Source of the DNA: Candidatus Aminicenantota bacterium
GTDB taxonomy: Bacteria > Acidobacteriota > Aminicenantia > JAMOAD01
NCBI GenBank assembly: GCA_027031485.1
Contig: JALVQI010000242.1
Coordinates: forward strand, 1-58,591
DNA length: 58,591 nt
Reading direction: 5' to 3'
The notes under the pieces are model-generated. The model saw nothing but the letters and a program-made list of their open reading frames with translations. It was not told where the DNA came from and made no database searches. The position numbers and the translations under genes are program-made. Shown in pieces: positions 20,301 through 30,852 of this stretch (within the stretch, counting starts at the first letter, position 1; each line of letters opens with the position of its first letter).

Positions 20301-20458
20301 CAAAAGAGAAAATAGAAAATATAATAAATACAAGAGATAAGGATGTAAGAGAGGTCTTTAAAAATTCAGATAACAAAAATTATTTATCAAAAGCTTTTAA
20401 AAACACAGCTCCGGATTCCAGTATGAATTTTCTTTTAAAGGTTCTATTAAATATATAG
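17321..20458 (+). CDS. Secreted DUF5107-type domain plus TPR repeats
   Basis: Signal peptide; VWVSPEIGGKVWGAVEKSSGYPFVYFNKAVKFRDIGMRGPWTSGGIEFNFG block characteristic of DUF5107 proteins; TPR repeats in the C-terminal half. Confidence 0.8.
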   Translation: MKKTSKKHLFTFILIFLLISGFSFAELKIKEEKIKFRTYGFSDPDPIAKMGRIYPYFRFDKFAYKPKDKFWNMVILENDYIKVWVSPEIGGKVWGAVEKSSGYPFVYFNKAVKFRDIGMRGPWTSGGIEFNFGTIGHTTNVGTPVDYYIRKNRDDSVSVFVGTMDLTSRTNWQVEIKLKDDKAYFETNTFWFNPTNLDTSLYHWLNNAINTGDDLKYFFQGNYHLDHNGIPYPWPINKEGIDISYYRNNNFGTYKPYHIFGAFVNFFSEVWQNKKIGAGHWGFFTDKPGKKIWIWGLSREGAIWESLLADQDLGNKQYSETQSGILFIQAGHSSKTPFKHAYFAPQTIQNSRDIWFVTKGLREIKDANEIGAFNFKFKNKSFIFEFCPFENINKELKIFNDHKSIFKEKLNLKLLQIYRKNINLSKTGIIKVFLGNRLIYDSSYSNKMNRPVKSKFNLDDENYYNYYIKGLEKSRQRDYGEALELFKKAYKIAPYFSPVANELAEIYYRRMEYEKALKYARLSLSNDAYDPKGNFFYGVINNELGNIADAKDGFSIAGKFPGYRSAAFSNLAEIYFKEKNYDYSKVFVKRSLNYNKFNLNAYRILSVIYRKEGKKSKALEVQNKILSFYPLSHFSRFERFLITNNKSDLNEFKRYIKNEFPEQTYLEIALYYYGSGLYQEAIKLLNLSPKNPIINYWLSYLYNLEGKIKESKKFLNLALNSSPFLIFPFRHETLKVLKWAESLKENWKNKYYMGLIYWSKYRIEEAKKYFLKCKNLPDYPYFYITNGRLFEKDNPKLSEESYLRAYRLAPKSWRIYHSIYNFYKSQKNIERAYYFAKKGAKRFKDFYLLHFDYADALYHKGKYKKALSILNRLTILPSEAATFGRTLYNRVTIMYAISLMKKGKYKKAIFYLEKAKLWPEHLGAGKPFDADERIENYLEAISYKKLGDIKKSEELLKDVVKYTVSRTTDILTKSYPEYDIIGYLAADKLKDFKAKEKIENIINTRDKDVREVFKNSDNKNYLSKAFKNTAPDSSMNFLLKVLLNI

Positions 20459-20540
20459 TTAAAAACTAATTTGTAAAGAAGATAGAATTTTAGTTAAATA
20501 GTTAGCGTTGAGAATTTTGTATCTTTAAATGGTGAAATTT

Positions 20541-21518
20541 TTATGTTATTCTCTTTGATCTCTTTATCTCTTTTACCACAAGATAGATACCAAAAAAGAA
20601 ACCTCCAAAGAAGATTGTTGCTGTTATAGGATTAAAGATTAACCACGGTTCCTGAAATATTCTCCACTTTGCCAATATCTCAATATCATTCCAGAACACC
20701 ATTGTGGCAGGAATTGCATATCTCAACCTTGGGCCAAAACCTTTTATTTGCATTAATTTTAAGAACAGATATCCGCTGAAAGAAAAGGAAAGAAAAAATA
20801 CTCCGTAGGTAAACCAGCTGTATACTCCAAATATTTTTTCATCATAGGCAAGCAAAAGAAGCACATAAAAAAACCATGTTACTGTTGAAAACATAAAAGC
20901 TGTATGAGGAGCGTAATTATAAATTTTTCCGTTGGCAACACTACCTCTCATAAGATTAAAGTTTCTTCTGAAATACATAAAGAAATTACATCTTGAACAT
21001 TCAAGAAAGAGCATATATGCAATTATAATCAAGAGAAATCCCCAGGAGTATTTCATTAAGATATACTCGCCATACTCACCTATCAACTTTCCCTTAAAAA
21101 CAGTTATCTTCTTAGCAATCCCTAAAATCCTCGCGGAAATCAAAAGTGAAAATTCAAGACCTGTCCACAAAAACAGACCCGCTATTAACCCTGCTATACT
21201 CTGCGCAGCATCATTGGTGATTCTTTTTGAAAAAAATAAAATCAAAAACCCGATAAGAAAAAGAGATAGCATGGAATAAATTATGAATTTTGAATTCGGT
21301 AATAAATAAAATTTTACCTTTTCATTCTTATTTAAAAGAGAAAGTGAATTTTCATAAACCTTAATTTCCTCGTTGTTTTTCTTCTTTTCACTCTCCTTTA
21401 GATTAAACTCTAATCCCTTTTTAAAGGAATAATCTCCAAACCATTTTCCCTCTGATTTAATATTGTTTTCATAAAAATCTTTTGAAACATTCAAATCAAT
21501 ATGATTGATAATCACCAT
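20541..21518 (-). CDS. Hypothetical multi-pass membrane protein
   Basis: 325 aa ORF with several TM segments; no recognised family; 5' end uncertain. Confidence 0.6.
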   Translation of the reverse strand: MVIINHIDLNVSKDFYENNIKSEGKWFGDYSFKKGLEFNLKESEKKKNNEEIKVYENSLSLLNKNEKVKFYLLPNSKFIIYSMLSLFLIGFLILFFSKRITNDAAQSIAGLIAGLFLWTGLEFSLLISARILGIAKKITVFKGKLIGEYGEYILMKYSWGFLLIIIAYMLFLECSRCNFFMYFRRNFNLMRGSVANGKIYNYAPHTAFMFSTVTWFFYVLLLLAYDEKIFGVYSWFTYGVFFLSFSFSGYLFLKLMQIKGFGPRLRYAIPATMVFWNDIEILAKWRIFQEPWLIFNPITATIFFGGFFFGIYLVVKEIKRSKRIT

Positions 21519-21735
21519 GAAGAGATGCCCGGAGGCAAGGGTAAAAGCACAAGAAAAAATGCTAAAACAGATTGACCTACATAAAGTTTTTTATTACTCA
21601 TAATAAATTCCTCAAAAATTATAGCATTTTTTCTTTTTGAGATATAGTCTTTCTGAAGCTCTTGATAATGATACTTGATTTTTTCCACTTTTTGTATTAT
21701 AAGTCTATACAGATTTCAGAGAAAGGAGGAATTTT

Positions 21736-23793
21736 ATGAAAAATAGAGCGAGGTTGATTAAAAGACTCAGTATTTATCAAAAGATTGTAATAGTCATGTT
21801 ACTCGTAGGTCTTATCCCTATTCTTACAACATATTTTTTTGTTAATGCAAGGACAAAAAATATTCTTCAGGAACAAACCATTACTGATATTAAAGCTTTG
21901 CAATCGGCAAAGGCAATTGATATTGAAAATAATATCAATAATCTTCTAAAACAAATCAAAGCGACGGCGGAGTTAAATCTGATCAGGAAAATTTACGGAC
22001 AACTCAAATCTTATCATGATAGGATGAAAGCGGGAATTAATACATCATACCCGATAAATACAAAAGAATATAAAAAGCTTTATTCCGCCATTTATAATGA
22101 AATAAAAGATTTTGCCACCGACATGGGTTATGCGGATCTTTATCTTATATGTGCAGCTCATGGACATGTTATGTTCTCTTTAAAACAGCTTGATGACCTT
22201 GGAACTAATTTAAGGTATGGAAAGTATAAAGATACGAGCCTTGCCATACTCTGGGATAGTATAGTTCACAAAACAAAAAAAGAGACTGTAATGGATTTTG
22301 AACCTTATCCTCCTGCAAAAAATGAACAAACAGCATTCATAGGAGCTCCCGTTAAAGATAAAACCGGTAAATTATTAGCCATTGTTGTCGTTCCCCTTCC
22401 TTATAGCGACTATATGAAAATAGTGCAGGTAAGAAAAGGTCTGGGAAAAAGCGGAGAGTCATACATAGTTGGAGTGGGAAGGGATGGAAAGACATATCTT
22501 AGAAGCAACAGAATAGTTAAAAAGGGGAAAATAGGGGATCCGAAGAGTGACCGTATTATAAAAAAGTGTTTGTTTGAAAAAAAGACAGGAGTGGAAGAGA
22601 AAACAGGTTCAACAGGTAATAGAGAGATAGTTTTTTACACACCTTTAAGAATAGAGGGACTTAAATGGGGACTTTTTACAACCATAAAAAAGGGTGAGCT
22701 TTTGGCCCCTGTTCACAGGCTTGGCAAAATACTTTTATCTTTTATCTTTCTGACAGTAATAATTATAATAATTGTCATCATTATATTTGGCAAACAGATA
22801 GTAAAGCCAATAAAAAGAATGATTGCAAGAGCTCAGGATCTTGCTACGGGAGAGGCTGATCTAACAAAGAGAGTCGTTGCTGAAAATCAGGATGAATTGG
22901 GAGAGCTTGCGAACTGGTTTAATAAATTTATAGAGAGAATTCAGTCCATTGTGTCAGAGGTAAAAACAAATGCTTCTGTCGTATCATCAGCCTCCACAGA
23001 GCTTTCATCAACATCGGAGGAGCTTACCGCAACAACGGAGGAGCAGAATGCTCAGGCAGCCTCTGTTGCATCCGCTATGGAGGAGTTGACTGCAACAATT
23101 GAAGATAATCAGAGAATGGTGGAACAGGCTCAGGAGAATGTTTCAAACATGGAAAATGTTATGAATGATACATCAGCAACAATTCTCCAGATAACCAACT
23201 CAATAGGGGAGATTGCGGGAAAATTCGAGAATCTTGCGACAATGATAAATGATTTCGGTAAGTCAGCAAAAGGTATAGGGGAGATACTCTCTGTTATAAC
23301 GGATATTGCGGATCAGACAAATCTTCTTGCTCTGAATGCTGCCATAGAGGCTGCAAGAGCAGGAGAGGCCGGAAGGGGTTTTGCAGTTGTTGCGGATGAA
23401 ATAAGAAAGCTTGCGGAGAGAACTGCAAAATCTACAAAGGAGATAGAAGAGATAACCAAAAAGATTCAGGTCGGAGCTGAGAATGCTGTCAATGCAATGG
23501 ATGTATCCTTAAAAGAGGTTATAAAGGGACAGGATTTGGCAAATAATGGAAGAACAATGATTGAAAGATTAATAGAGGAATCAAGAAAGGTTCAGGAAGT
23601 GACAATGGCAGTGTCAACAGCTACAACTGAGCAAGCGGTTACGGTTAAAGAGGTTAATTCCAGTATCCAGCATATTGCACAGGCTTCGGAACAATCCAAA
23701 ATAGCAATATCTCAGATTGCCACGACTTCAAATGATCTTGCACGACAGGCTGAGAATTTGAAAGAGCTTGTGGATAAGTTTAGGACCGAATAG
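21736..23793 (+). CDS. Methyl-accepting chemotaxis protein (Cache-type sensor, HAMP, MCP signalling domain)
   Basis: Hairpin tip [54 protein letters not shown] after TM2. Confidence 0.96.
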   Translation: MKNRARLIKRLSIYQKIVIVMLLVGLIPILTTYFFVNARTKNILQEQTITDIKALQSAKAIDIENNINNLLKQIKATAELNLIRKIYGQLKSYHDRMKAGINTSYPINTKEYKKLYSAIYNEIKDFATDMGYADLYLICAAHGHVMFSLKQLDDLGTNLRYGKYKDTSLAILWDSIVHKTKKETVMDFEPYPPAKNEQTAFIGAPVKDKTGKLLAIVVVPLPYSDYMKIVQVRKGLGKSGESYIVGVGRDGKTYLRSNRIVKKGKIGDPKSDRIIKKCLFEKKTGVEEKTGSTGNREIVFYTPLRIEGLKWGLFTTIKKGELLAPVHRLGKILLSFIFLTVIIIIIVIIIFGKQIVKPIKRMIARAQDLATGEADLTKRVVAENQDELGELANWFNKFIERIQSIVSEVKTNASVVSSASTELSSTSEELTATTEEQNAQAASVASAMEELTATIEDNQRMVEQAQENVSNMENVMNDTSATILQITNSIGEIAGKFENLATMINDFGKSAKGIGEILSVITDIADQTNLLALNAAIEAARAGEAGRGFAVVADEIRKLAERTAKSTKEIEEITKKIQVGAENAVNAMDVSLKEVIKGQDLANNGRTMIERLIEESRKVQEVTMAVSTATTEQAVTVKEVNSSIQHIAQASEQSKIAISQIATTSNDLARQAENLKELVDKFRTE

Positions 23794-23926
23794 ATTATGA
23801 TTTATTGATTGGTAAAAAGGTTTAACAAGAGTTCAGAGGAGAAAATCTTATAAAGATTGGATTTAGAGTGAGAAGGAATTTAATGCTTTAAGCAAGACTA
23901 TTTGTCATAGAATAAAGTTCTGGGGC

Positions 23927-25378
23927 TTATTTTATGATTTTAATTAAATCTCCTCTTTTTAAACTGTTGTAAAGAGCAATATTGTTAATAATAGAAATTT
24001 TTTTCCATAATCTTTTCGGGATGGAATTTTTTCGAAGATAATCCTGAAGTGTCCGGGTTTTTCTTACTCTTTTTATATAAACCCTACGGGGTTTTCTATT
24101 TAGGTAATAGGGATTGGTTAGGTTGGAAAATGAATTCATCGTTGAAATTATAGCTCTTTTTCTAATATTATATTTATCAGGAGTTGAAGCAGCCAGGAAG
24201 GTGAACATATAACTTCCTTTTTTAATGGTATCTATTAATGCTCTTACCTTAGAGGTGGTTCCATCATTTTGTTTGTTGTAAATTAAAAAATCGATATAGT
24301 AAGCGGAAAAGCCGTTTACTCTGAAATTCCCATAGGAAATTAGGTCTGTAGTTTCAAATTTCTTGTACAGTCCTTCCGCATAACTCGAGGGATTAGCATT
24401 ATTCCTTTCAGCCATCAGTAAGATTACGGAATTTTTATCCTTTGAGACTATCTTTACTTGTTTAGGTGTGTTGTAGACACTCCAGCCGGGAGGAATTTTA
24501 AAATAGAATCTCATCTCAGGGTGGTAAAAGTATCCGTTTTCCACATAGCCCTGTCTGGGATCTTTACCATAAACAAGTCCATTTATATTTTTTAAATAAT
24601 AGACTCTTTTAACTACAAGATTATTATCCTCTAATTTGAGATAGGAGATAGCTCTTTCAATTCTTTTTTTTGTCAAAGGGTGAGTTGACAGAAAGTTCGG
24701 AAGATGTGGACCTCCCGCCTCTTTTGTGAGATTTTCAAGAGAGTAAAAAAACTTTACAATTCCTTCGGGATTGTAACCAGCTCTTCTTGCGTATAAGATT
24801 CCAAGTGAATCCGCCTCATATTCATTATCTCTGCTATATTTTAAGAATAAAAGCTGAGTTCCGATGGAAATCAGTGGTGCAATATCTCTGACTTTTTTAC
24901 TCAAACCGGCTGCCACAACCAGCCCTGCATTAAAGAGAATTGCCCTTGACATGGCCTTTGCCGAATGTCTTGCGTTTACGTGACCAAGCTCATGCCCTAA
25001 CACTGTGGCTAACTCACATTCACTATTAAGCATTGCAAGAAGTCCTCTTGTTATGTAAATATATCCTCCCGGTGCAGCGAATGCATTGACAACATCACTA
25101 TCCAACACTGAAAAATAATATTTTATGTTTTTTCTATGAACATGTTGAACGAGCTTTTGTCCCACTCGGGTGACATAATTATTTAATTTAGAACTTCGGT
25201 ATATACCATATTCGGCTCTAACGCTTTTATCAACGGATTTACCGATTTCAATTTCCTGAGATTCAGGTATAAGCATTAACTCTTTTTTTCCTGTTACCGG
25301 ATTAACCGCACAGCTTACAATAAAAATGGAAAACGATAATAACAAAAAAAACAAAATATTATATTTTCTTCCTCTCAT
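23927..25378 (-). CDS. M48 family metallopeptidase lipoprotein (BepA/YfgC-like)
   Basis: Lipobox-like FIVSCAVNPVTGKKEL; zinc motif VLGHELGHVNARH; NEYEADSLGILYARRAGYNP. Confidence 0.92.
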   Translation of the reverse strand: MRGRKYNILFFLLLSFSIFIVSCAVNPVTGKKELMLIPESQEIEIGKSVDKSVRAEYGIYRSSKLNNYVTRVGQKLVQHVHRKNIKYYFSVLDSDVVNAFAAPGGYIYITRGLLAMLNSECELATVLGHELGHVNARHSAKAMSRAILFNAGLVVAAGLSKKVRDIAPLISIGTQLLFLKYSRDNEYEADSLGILYARRAGYNPEGIVKFFYSLENLTKEAGGPHLPNFLSTHPLTKKRIERAISYLKLEDNNLVVKRVYYLKNINGLVYGKDPRQGYVENGYFYHPEMRFYFKIPPGWSVYNTPKQVKIVSKDKNSVILLMAERNNANPSSYAEGLYKKFETTDLISYGNFRVNGFSAYYIDFLIYNKQNDGTTSKVRALIDTIKKGSYMFTFLAASTPDKYNIRKRAIISTMNSFSNLTNPYYLNRKPRRVYIKRVRKTRTLQDYLRKNSIPKRLWKKISIINNIALYNSLKRGDLIKIIK

Positions 25379-25484
25379 TACAAACTCCCAGATAATTATT
25401 ACATTTAAAATAAAGAAATGTCAAACTCTCCCTTTGCGTTAAAAATAATCTTACCGAAACGAATAAGTTTAGTCAGAAAAAATC

Positions 25485-26954
25485 TTACTCAAATGGAGGA
25501 GGAGGGAAATTAAAAGATTCTCTATTTCTTATTTTATCGATATCTGTATTTGCGGGATATCTACTCTTAAGGTGATTATAAAGAGAATCAAAATTCCCTT
25601 GATCACCTGTTCTGTAAAAAAGTTCAAGTCTTAGCAATTCGTAGATTATTTTATCTTTTAGCATAATCGCTTTTTCAATTGATTTGAGGGCTTTATCATA
25701 TTTCCCTTGAAAAAAAGAGGCTAAAGACAGTGCATAGTAAACCCTATCATTTAACGGATCATTAAAAAGATATCTTCTTAACAATTTTTCTGAAATAAAA
25801 AGATTCTTATTTTTTAAGGCCTCAATTCCTTCCTTAAAATAATAGGTATCCTTTTTAATAGGAATATCCTCATAGAGAATTGGTAAAAAGGTGGGTTCTT
25901 CATCAGGTGGGAAGAATGAAATATCATTCAAAAGTTCTGAAAGTAAATCTTTCGGATTATTTTTCAGAAAAGTTCCAGAATTTTCCTCTTTTATGCTTTT
26001 TTCCATTATTCTTTTAAAAAGTTCAATCTGTATGGGATTTTTATAAGCAATTTTAACGGATTTTTCTATTTCCTCCTTTGCTTTTTTAAGATTTTTCTCT
26101 TTGAATTCAAAAAGAGAATAATTATAGTAAACTCTCCAATCTTCGGGCGAAAGACTTTCCGCCTCCATCAGGTATTCTCTTATCTCTCCTTTATTCCCTC
26201 CTGATAAAATTAGTAAGACAGCATAATTATTCAAATCGCAAATGCTTTTATTCTGAATTTTATCCAGTAGATTTTTAGCGCTTTCAAAATCAGAAAGTTT
26301 TATTAGGGAGAAAATCTTGATTCTATACTCTTTCATTGTTTTAGGCTCATTTAAAAAATCAACTATACTTTCATAATCTTCTTCGTCTATCAATTCTTTT
26401 AAATATAATTCTCTCAAAAATTGTGACTCGGGGAATTTCTTAAGCCCCTTTCTTATTGTTTCCAATCTCTCACTATTGTATTTTTTTATTGCTTCAACCA
26501 CAACCAAAAGCTCATCTTTATTTAATTCTTTCTCTTTATCACCATAGATAAAATGAGAAAGTGAATTTAGGAGATTCTTAATATTCGTTTCTTTTATCGT
26601 TTTGGAGCTAATTACGAATTTTTTTAAGTTAAATTTTTTTATCTTTAATTGAATCATTCCGGCTTTTTCCGTAATTTCGCCAAAGTAAACATTATTTGCT
26701 TTAAGCTCCATTCCCTTCTTAAGAATGTAACTAAAACTAACTTCTCCTGAAATTTTAACATCTTTTTCGGAAGAATCAGGATAATTTAATCCCAATAAAA
26801 ACTTTTCACCTGATAATGAATCATAAAGGAGAAAAGGAACAGCCACTTGTAACCATTTATTTTCTCTTCTGGCTTTAAACCACCAGACAAGATCTGAGGC
26901 TATGGTAAGCTTTAGAAGGATAAATATGAAAAGAATGATTAAGACTTTTTTCAT
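25485..26954 (-). CDS. TPR-containing protein
   Basis: Signal peptide-like N-terminus, several TPR-like segments (e.g. DRVYYALSLASFFQGKYDKALKSIEKAI). Confidence 0.75.
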   Translation of the reverse strand: MKKVLIILFIFILLKLTIASDLVWWFKARRENKWLQVAVPFLLYDSLSGEKFLLGLNYPDSSEKDVKISGEVSFSYILKKGMELKANNVYFGEITEKAGMIQLKIKKFNLKKFVISSKTIKETNIKNLLNSLSHFIYGDKEKELNKDELLVVVEAIKKYNSERLETIRKGLKKFPESQFLRELYLKELIDEEDYESIVDFLNEPKTMKEYRIKIFSLIKLSDFESAKNLLDKIQNKSICDLNNYAVLLILSGGNKGEIREYLMEAESLSPEDWRVYYNYSLFEFKEKNLKKAKEEIEKSVKIAYKNPIQIELFKRIMEKSIKEENSGTFLKNNPKDLLSELLNDISFFPPDEEPTFLPILYEDIPIKKDTYYFKEGIEALKNKNLFISEKLLRRYLFNDPLNDRVYYALSLASFFQGKYDKALKSIEKAIMLKDKIIYELLRLELFYRTGDQGNFDSLYNHLKSRYPANTDIDKIRNRESFNFPPPPFE

Positions 26955-28570
26955 TTTTTCCTCTTCACTATTAGTATCGTAAAATCATCCAACAGATTTC
27001 CAGCGGATATTTTTTTCACATCTTTCAAAATGTGATTCCATATCTGAGGTAAACTCATATCTCTATATTTATTCAGATACTTTTTTACTCCTCTTAAACC
27101 TATTTCCTTCTTTAAAACACCTATTGATTCGTATAATCCGTCAGTATAAAGAAAAAGAATATTTTCAGGGTTCATTTTTATGTTAAAAGATGAATATTTG
27201 TAGTTTTTAAAGAACCCAAGTATTGTATTGCCCTTTTTCAATGTATAAATTCTTTTTCCTTTGTAAAGTAAGGGGTAATTATGGCCACAATTTATTAACT
27301 CTATATTTCCCCCGTCTATTTTACCAAAAATTGCTGTTATAAATTGATTGCTCTCTGTGTTCTCATAGACAAAAGAGTTTATTTCCTCAACCTTTTCTTC
27401 AAAACTCTTTTCTTTTTTAAATATTATTAAAAAAGCACTCTTAAAAAGGGCGACAAGAAGGGAGGCAGGCACTCCCTTTCCTGAGATATCAGCTATAACA
27501 AAATAAAGAATATCTCCGACTCTGAGAAAATCAAAAAAATCTCCTCCTACTATTTCAGCGGGTTCCGTTCCGCCGAAAATCTCAAAATAATTATGTTTTG
27601 GAAAAGATTTTGGAATCATTCTATCCTGTATCTGTTTTGCAATTTCAAGTTCTCTTTCGATTTTGTTCTTCTCTATTCTTTCTCTATACAAATTTGACCT
27701 TTCTATTGCAATTGCTGCAATGGATGCAAAGGCATTTAAAATTCTTAAATGTTTCTTGGAGTATTGAGATAGTTTATTGCTTTCAAGATTCAAAATACCT
27801 ATTGTTTTATCCTTTGAAATTATCGGAACAACTATTTCGGATTTTGTTTTTTCTCTCGCCTTGACATATATCTTTTCATTGTTAACATTCATACTTATGT
27901 ATGGTTTTCCGTTTTTTGCGACGAGACCAACAAGCCCCTGACCTATCTTTACCTTTAGCTTTTCAAGATTCTTTTTTGGGAAACCCTTAAAATACAATGT
28001 TTTCAGATTATTTTTCTCATGATCCAGAATATATATTGCCACAGCATTGTAGTCTATGATTTTTTTCAATGATTCAACTATCTTTTTTAATATATTGTTG
28101 AGTTCAAGGTATAGGGATAAATCTATATTCACCTGGTACAGTGTCTTTGAAATCTCTTTCTCAAAGTCCAGCCTCTCTTTTATTAAAAAGTTTTTTAAAA
28201 CAATGTTAACCAGATTAACTATTATCTCTTCATCAAAATTTTTAATTTTCTTTTTTGGTTTAAAAATAATGAAACCTAAAAATTCTCCGTCAAACTCGAA
28301 TTTCCAGTATCCTTTTTCTTTTGAATGAATGGAAAAAATTTTCTTTAAATCGCAATCCTCTTCTATTATTGAGTCCAATTTAAGGTATTTTCCATCAGCA
28401 AGATAAAATTTTTCCACACAACCTTTTTTTTCATTTTTCAGGTAAAAAACACACTCTTTTAAACCTTGATTATCTAAAAATTTCAAAAATCCTGAGATAA
28501 ATTTCTTTTTTTTATCGGCTATTTTTACCAAGCTTAAAAGCTTTGCGGAAATCTCTTCTTTTTTAATCAT
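26951..28570 (-). CDS. GAF domain plus PP2C-type SpoIIE/RsbU-like serine phosphatase
   Basis: GAF-like VGLVAKNGKPYISMNV...; KQIQDRMIPKSFP, EIVGGDFFDFLRVG, VIADISGKGVPASLLVAL, FLYTDGLYES, DDFTILIVKRK. Confidence 0.92.
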   Translation of the reverse strand: MIKKEEISAKLLSLVKIADKKKKFISGFLKFLDNQGLKECVFYLKNEKKGCVEKFYLADGKYLKLDSIIEEDCDLKKIFSIHSKEKGYWKFEFDGEFLGFIIFKPKKKIKNFDEEIIVNLVNIVLKNFLIKERLDFEKEISKTLYQVNIDLSLYLELNNILKKIVESLKKIIDYNAVAIYILDHEKNNLKTLYFKGFPKKNLEKLKVKIGQGLVGLVAKNGKPYISMNVNNEKIYVKAREKTKSEIVVPIISKDKTIGILNLESNKLSQYSKKHLRILNAFASIAAIAIERSNLYRERIEKNKIERELEIAKQIQDRMIPKSFPKHNYFEIFGGTEPAEIVGGDFFDFLRVGDILYFVIADISGKGVPASLLVALFKSAFLIIFKKEKSFEEKVEEINSFVYENTESNQFITAIFGKIDGGNIELINCGHNYPLLYKGKRIYTLKKGNTILGFFKNYKYSSFNIKMNPENILFLYTDGLYESIGVLKKEIGLRGVKKYLNKYRDMSLPQIWNHILKDVKKISAGNLLDDFTILIVKRKK

Positions 28571-30852
28571 TAGCTCCTTATTCCGAGATAAAGGTATACA
28601 GCTATTAGTAAGAAAATTATATTAGCTCCCAGAGCGGATAAAGATGGAGGTAAAAGGCCAACACTTCCTAAAGATTTGAAGATTCCAAAGAATATCCAGT
28701 ATAGAAGAGAGATGGTAATTGCAGCACCGACACCTACGAGAGTCCCGCTTTTCCCCAATTTCAAAGAAAAAGGGATACTAAACAATATCATAATAAAATT
28801 TATAAGTGGAAATCCGATCTTGGTATAAAGGTTAACCTCGTATTCTCTTGATTCGAAATTATTCTCTTTAAGATATTTGACATACTTTCTCAGTTGAAAA
28901 AAATTCATCGTTTCAGGATCAACTCTTTTTGAAGTGAAAAAATCTTCGGATTCAAGTATCCCTATTTTTTTCCTCTTAAATTTTTTAAATGAATCCAAAA
29001 ATCCGTTTTTAAAGTCAGCTTCCCAGCCATTTTTTAAAATCATGTGGAAATTACCAAGGTATGCTCTCTTTGCAACAAACCTCTTTTGGGCTTCAAAGTC
29101 CTTATTTAAGGAAAAAAGTTCAAAATTGGTGAATATTTTCTTTTTTCTGTTAAAATGTTTGTAATGATATATATTGTTGTATTTTGATATTTGCCAGCTA
29201 TTAAAAGCACTTATGTAACTATTTTTCCTGTCCATTATATTGTTTCTAATCTCTTCAGCTCTCTTGTTTGAAACAGGTAAAATCTTCTCCTGTATCCAGA
29301 AGCTTCCTGAGCTAATTATAATTCCTAAAAGTAAAAAGTTAACACTTAATCTGAAAACACTTATTCCGAGTGATTTTATGGCGAGAATTTCATTGTTTTT
29401 GACCATAATCCCCACTGTGAGCAAGGTTGTCGCCAGCGAAGAAATTGGTAAAATATATTCAATTATCTGGGGAGTGAAAAAATAGAGATATTTAAACAAA
29501 AGGGAGATACTTTTCTTGTTTTCTAATATATCATCGATAAGCTCAAAAAAAGTAATAATAAGGAAAATCATAAACATGCTTAATATAATGAGAATGAAAA
29601 TCTTAAGAAAGAGTGAGAGTACATAGCGATCTAAAATATTCGGGTATTTAAAACTTAGCTTCTGTATTTTTATCTTAAAAGCGGTTTTTTTCAGATTTGA
29701 AAATCTCTTTTTCTTTACAGTTGTTTCACTCTTGTTTACACCCTTTTTTGCAAAAATATTAAGCTCTTTGAATTTATTGTTTAACAAAAATATTATTCCT
29801 ATGGTTAAGAAAAATATATTTGGTCCCCATAAGCCTAAAAGGGGAGAGATATATCCGTCTATGGAGAAATTTTCTCCCCAGGAAAAAGCGGTAAAGTATA
29901 CAATTATTATTATCAGGCTTAACGAAAAGCCGCCTCTTTTAACACTTAATCCAAGTCCTACTCCTAATATGGCAAAAACTATCGCGGAAAAGGGCAAGGC
30001 CACTCTTTTATGAAGTTCTGAAATATACGCCAATTTTAATTTTTCAGGTAGAATTTTTCTTTTTAGAGTTACAAGTAATTCTTTGTATGTTTTATCTCTT
30101 CGTCTTTTTGAAACATGGAATTTTCTGAAGAAAAAATCCGTATCCAGAGGATGAAGAATGTAGGAGAATTTTGCTGTCGTATAGTTTTCGGGTTTTTTGT
30201 TTTCAAACATATGGACAAAGCCATTCACAAGTTTTACTTCTGCTGTTCTTGCTCTCTTATCTATTCTCAACTCACCCTTTTTAGCTATTAACACTTTGTT
30301 CTTTTCAGGATCCATTTGACTGAAAAGAAAAACATCTCTCCACTTTTTATCTTTCCCTTTATCCTTAATGTAGAGAGTAATTCCCGGCAATCCCCTTACG
30401 AATTTTCTCGGTTCAATTTCCTCGCCGGTTTTTTCAAGAATAATTTTAACAATTGTTTTTGTAAAAGTATAATTTGAGTAAGGAGCTATGTAGAAGGTTA
30501 TCATTATATGAAAAAGGAAAACCAAAATGGAAAGAAAAAGGACAGGTCTGAAAATTCTATTCAGAGAAATTCCCAGGGATCTCATGGCAAGGTATTCAGA
30601 ATCAGCTGACAATCTGCTCATTGCCATAAGTACCGAGAAAAGAAAGGCCATGGGAATTGTTATTGAAAAAAGTCCGGGTAAGAGAGAGCCAAATAATTTA
30701 ATAACAATCAGAATATTTACATTCTTTGATATTAAGAGATCTGTAAGATCAAATATTCTACTGGTTAAGAGTGTGAAGGTGTACAAAAGAAGACCGATTC
30801 CGAAATAGGGTAGGATTTCGTTTATTATATATCTGTCAAGGCTTGTTCTCAT
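28570..30852 (-). CDS. LptF-LptG fusion permease (LPS transport YjgP/YjgQ family)
   Basis: 760 aa with two tandem YjgP/YjgQ-like halves, each starting DRYII.../DRYVLSLFLKIF with matching TM organisation and MAMSRLSADSEYLAMRSLGIS / VGIMVKNNEILAIKSLGIS motifs. Confidence 0.9.
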   Translation of the reverse strand: MRTSLDRYIINEILPYFGIGLLLYTFTLLTSRIFDLTDLLISKNVNILIVIKLFGSLLPGLFSITIPMAFLFSVLMAMSRLSADSEYLAMRSLGISLNRIFRPVLFLSILVFLFHIMITFYIAPYSNYTFTKTIVKIILEKTGEEIEPRKFVRGLPGITLYIKDKGKDKKWRDVFLFSQMDPEKNKVLIAKKGELRIDKRARTAEVKLVNGFVHMFENKKPENYTTAKFSYILHPLDTDFFFRKFHVSKRRRDKTYKELLVTLKRKILPEKLKLAYISELHKRVALPFSAIVFAILGVGLGLSVKRGGFSLSLIIIIVYFTAFSWGENFSIDGYISPLLGLWGPNIFFLTIGIIFLLNNKFKELNIFAKKGVNKSETTVKKKRFSNLKKTAFKIKIQKLSFKYPNILDRYVLSLFLKIFILIILSMFMIFLIITFFELIDDILENKKSISLLFKYLYFFTPQIIEYILPISSLATTLLTVGIMVKNNEILAIKSLGISVFRLSVNFLLLGIIISSGSFWIQEKILPVSNKRAEEIRNNIMDRKNSYISAFNSWQISKYNNIYHYKHFNRKKKIFTNFELFSLNKDFEAQKRFVAKRAYLGNFHMILKNGWEADFKNGFLDSFKKFKRKKIGILESEDFFTSKRVDPETMNFFQLRKYVKYLKENNFESREYEVNLYTKIGFPLINFIMILFSIPFSLKLGKSGTLVGVGAAITISLLYWIFFGIFKSLGSVGLLPPSLSALGANIIFLLIAVYLYLGIRS

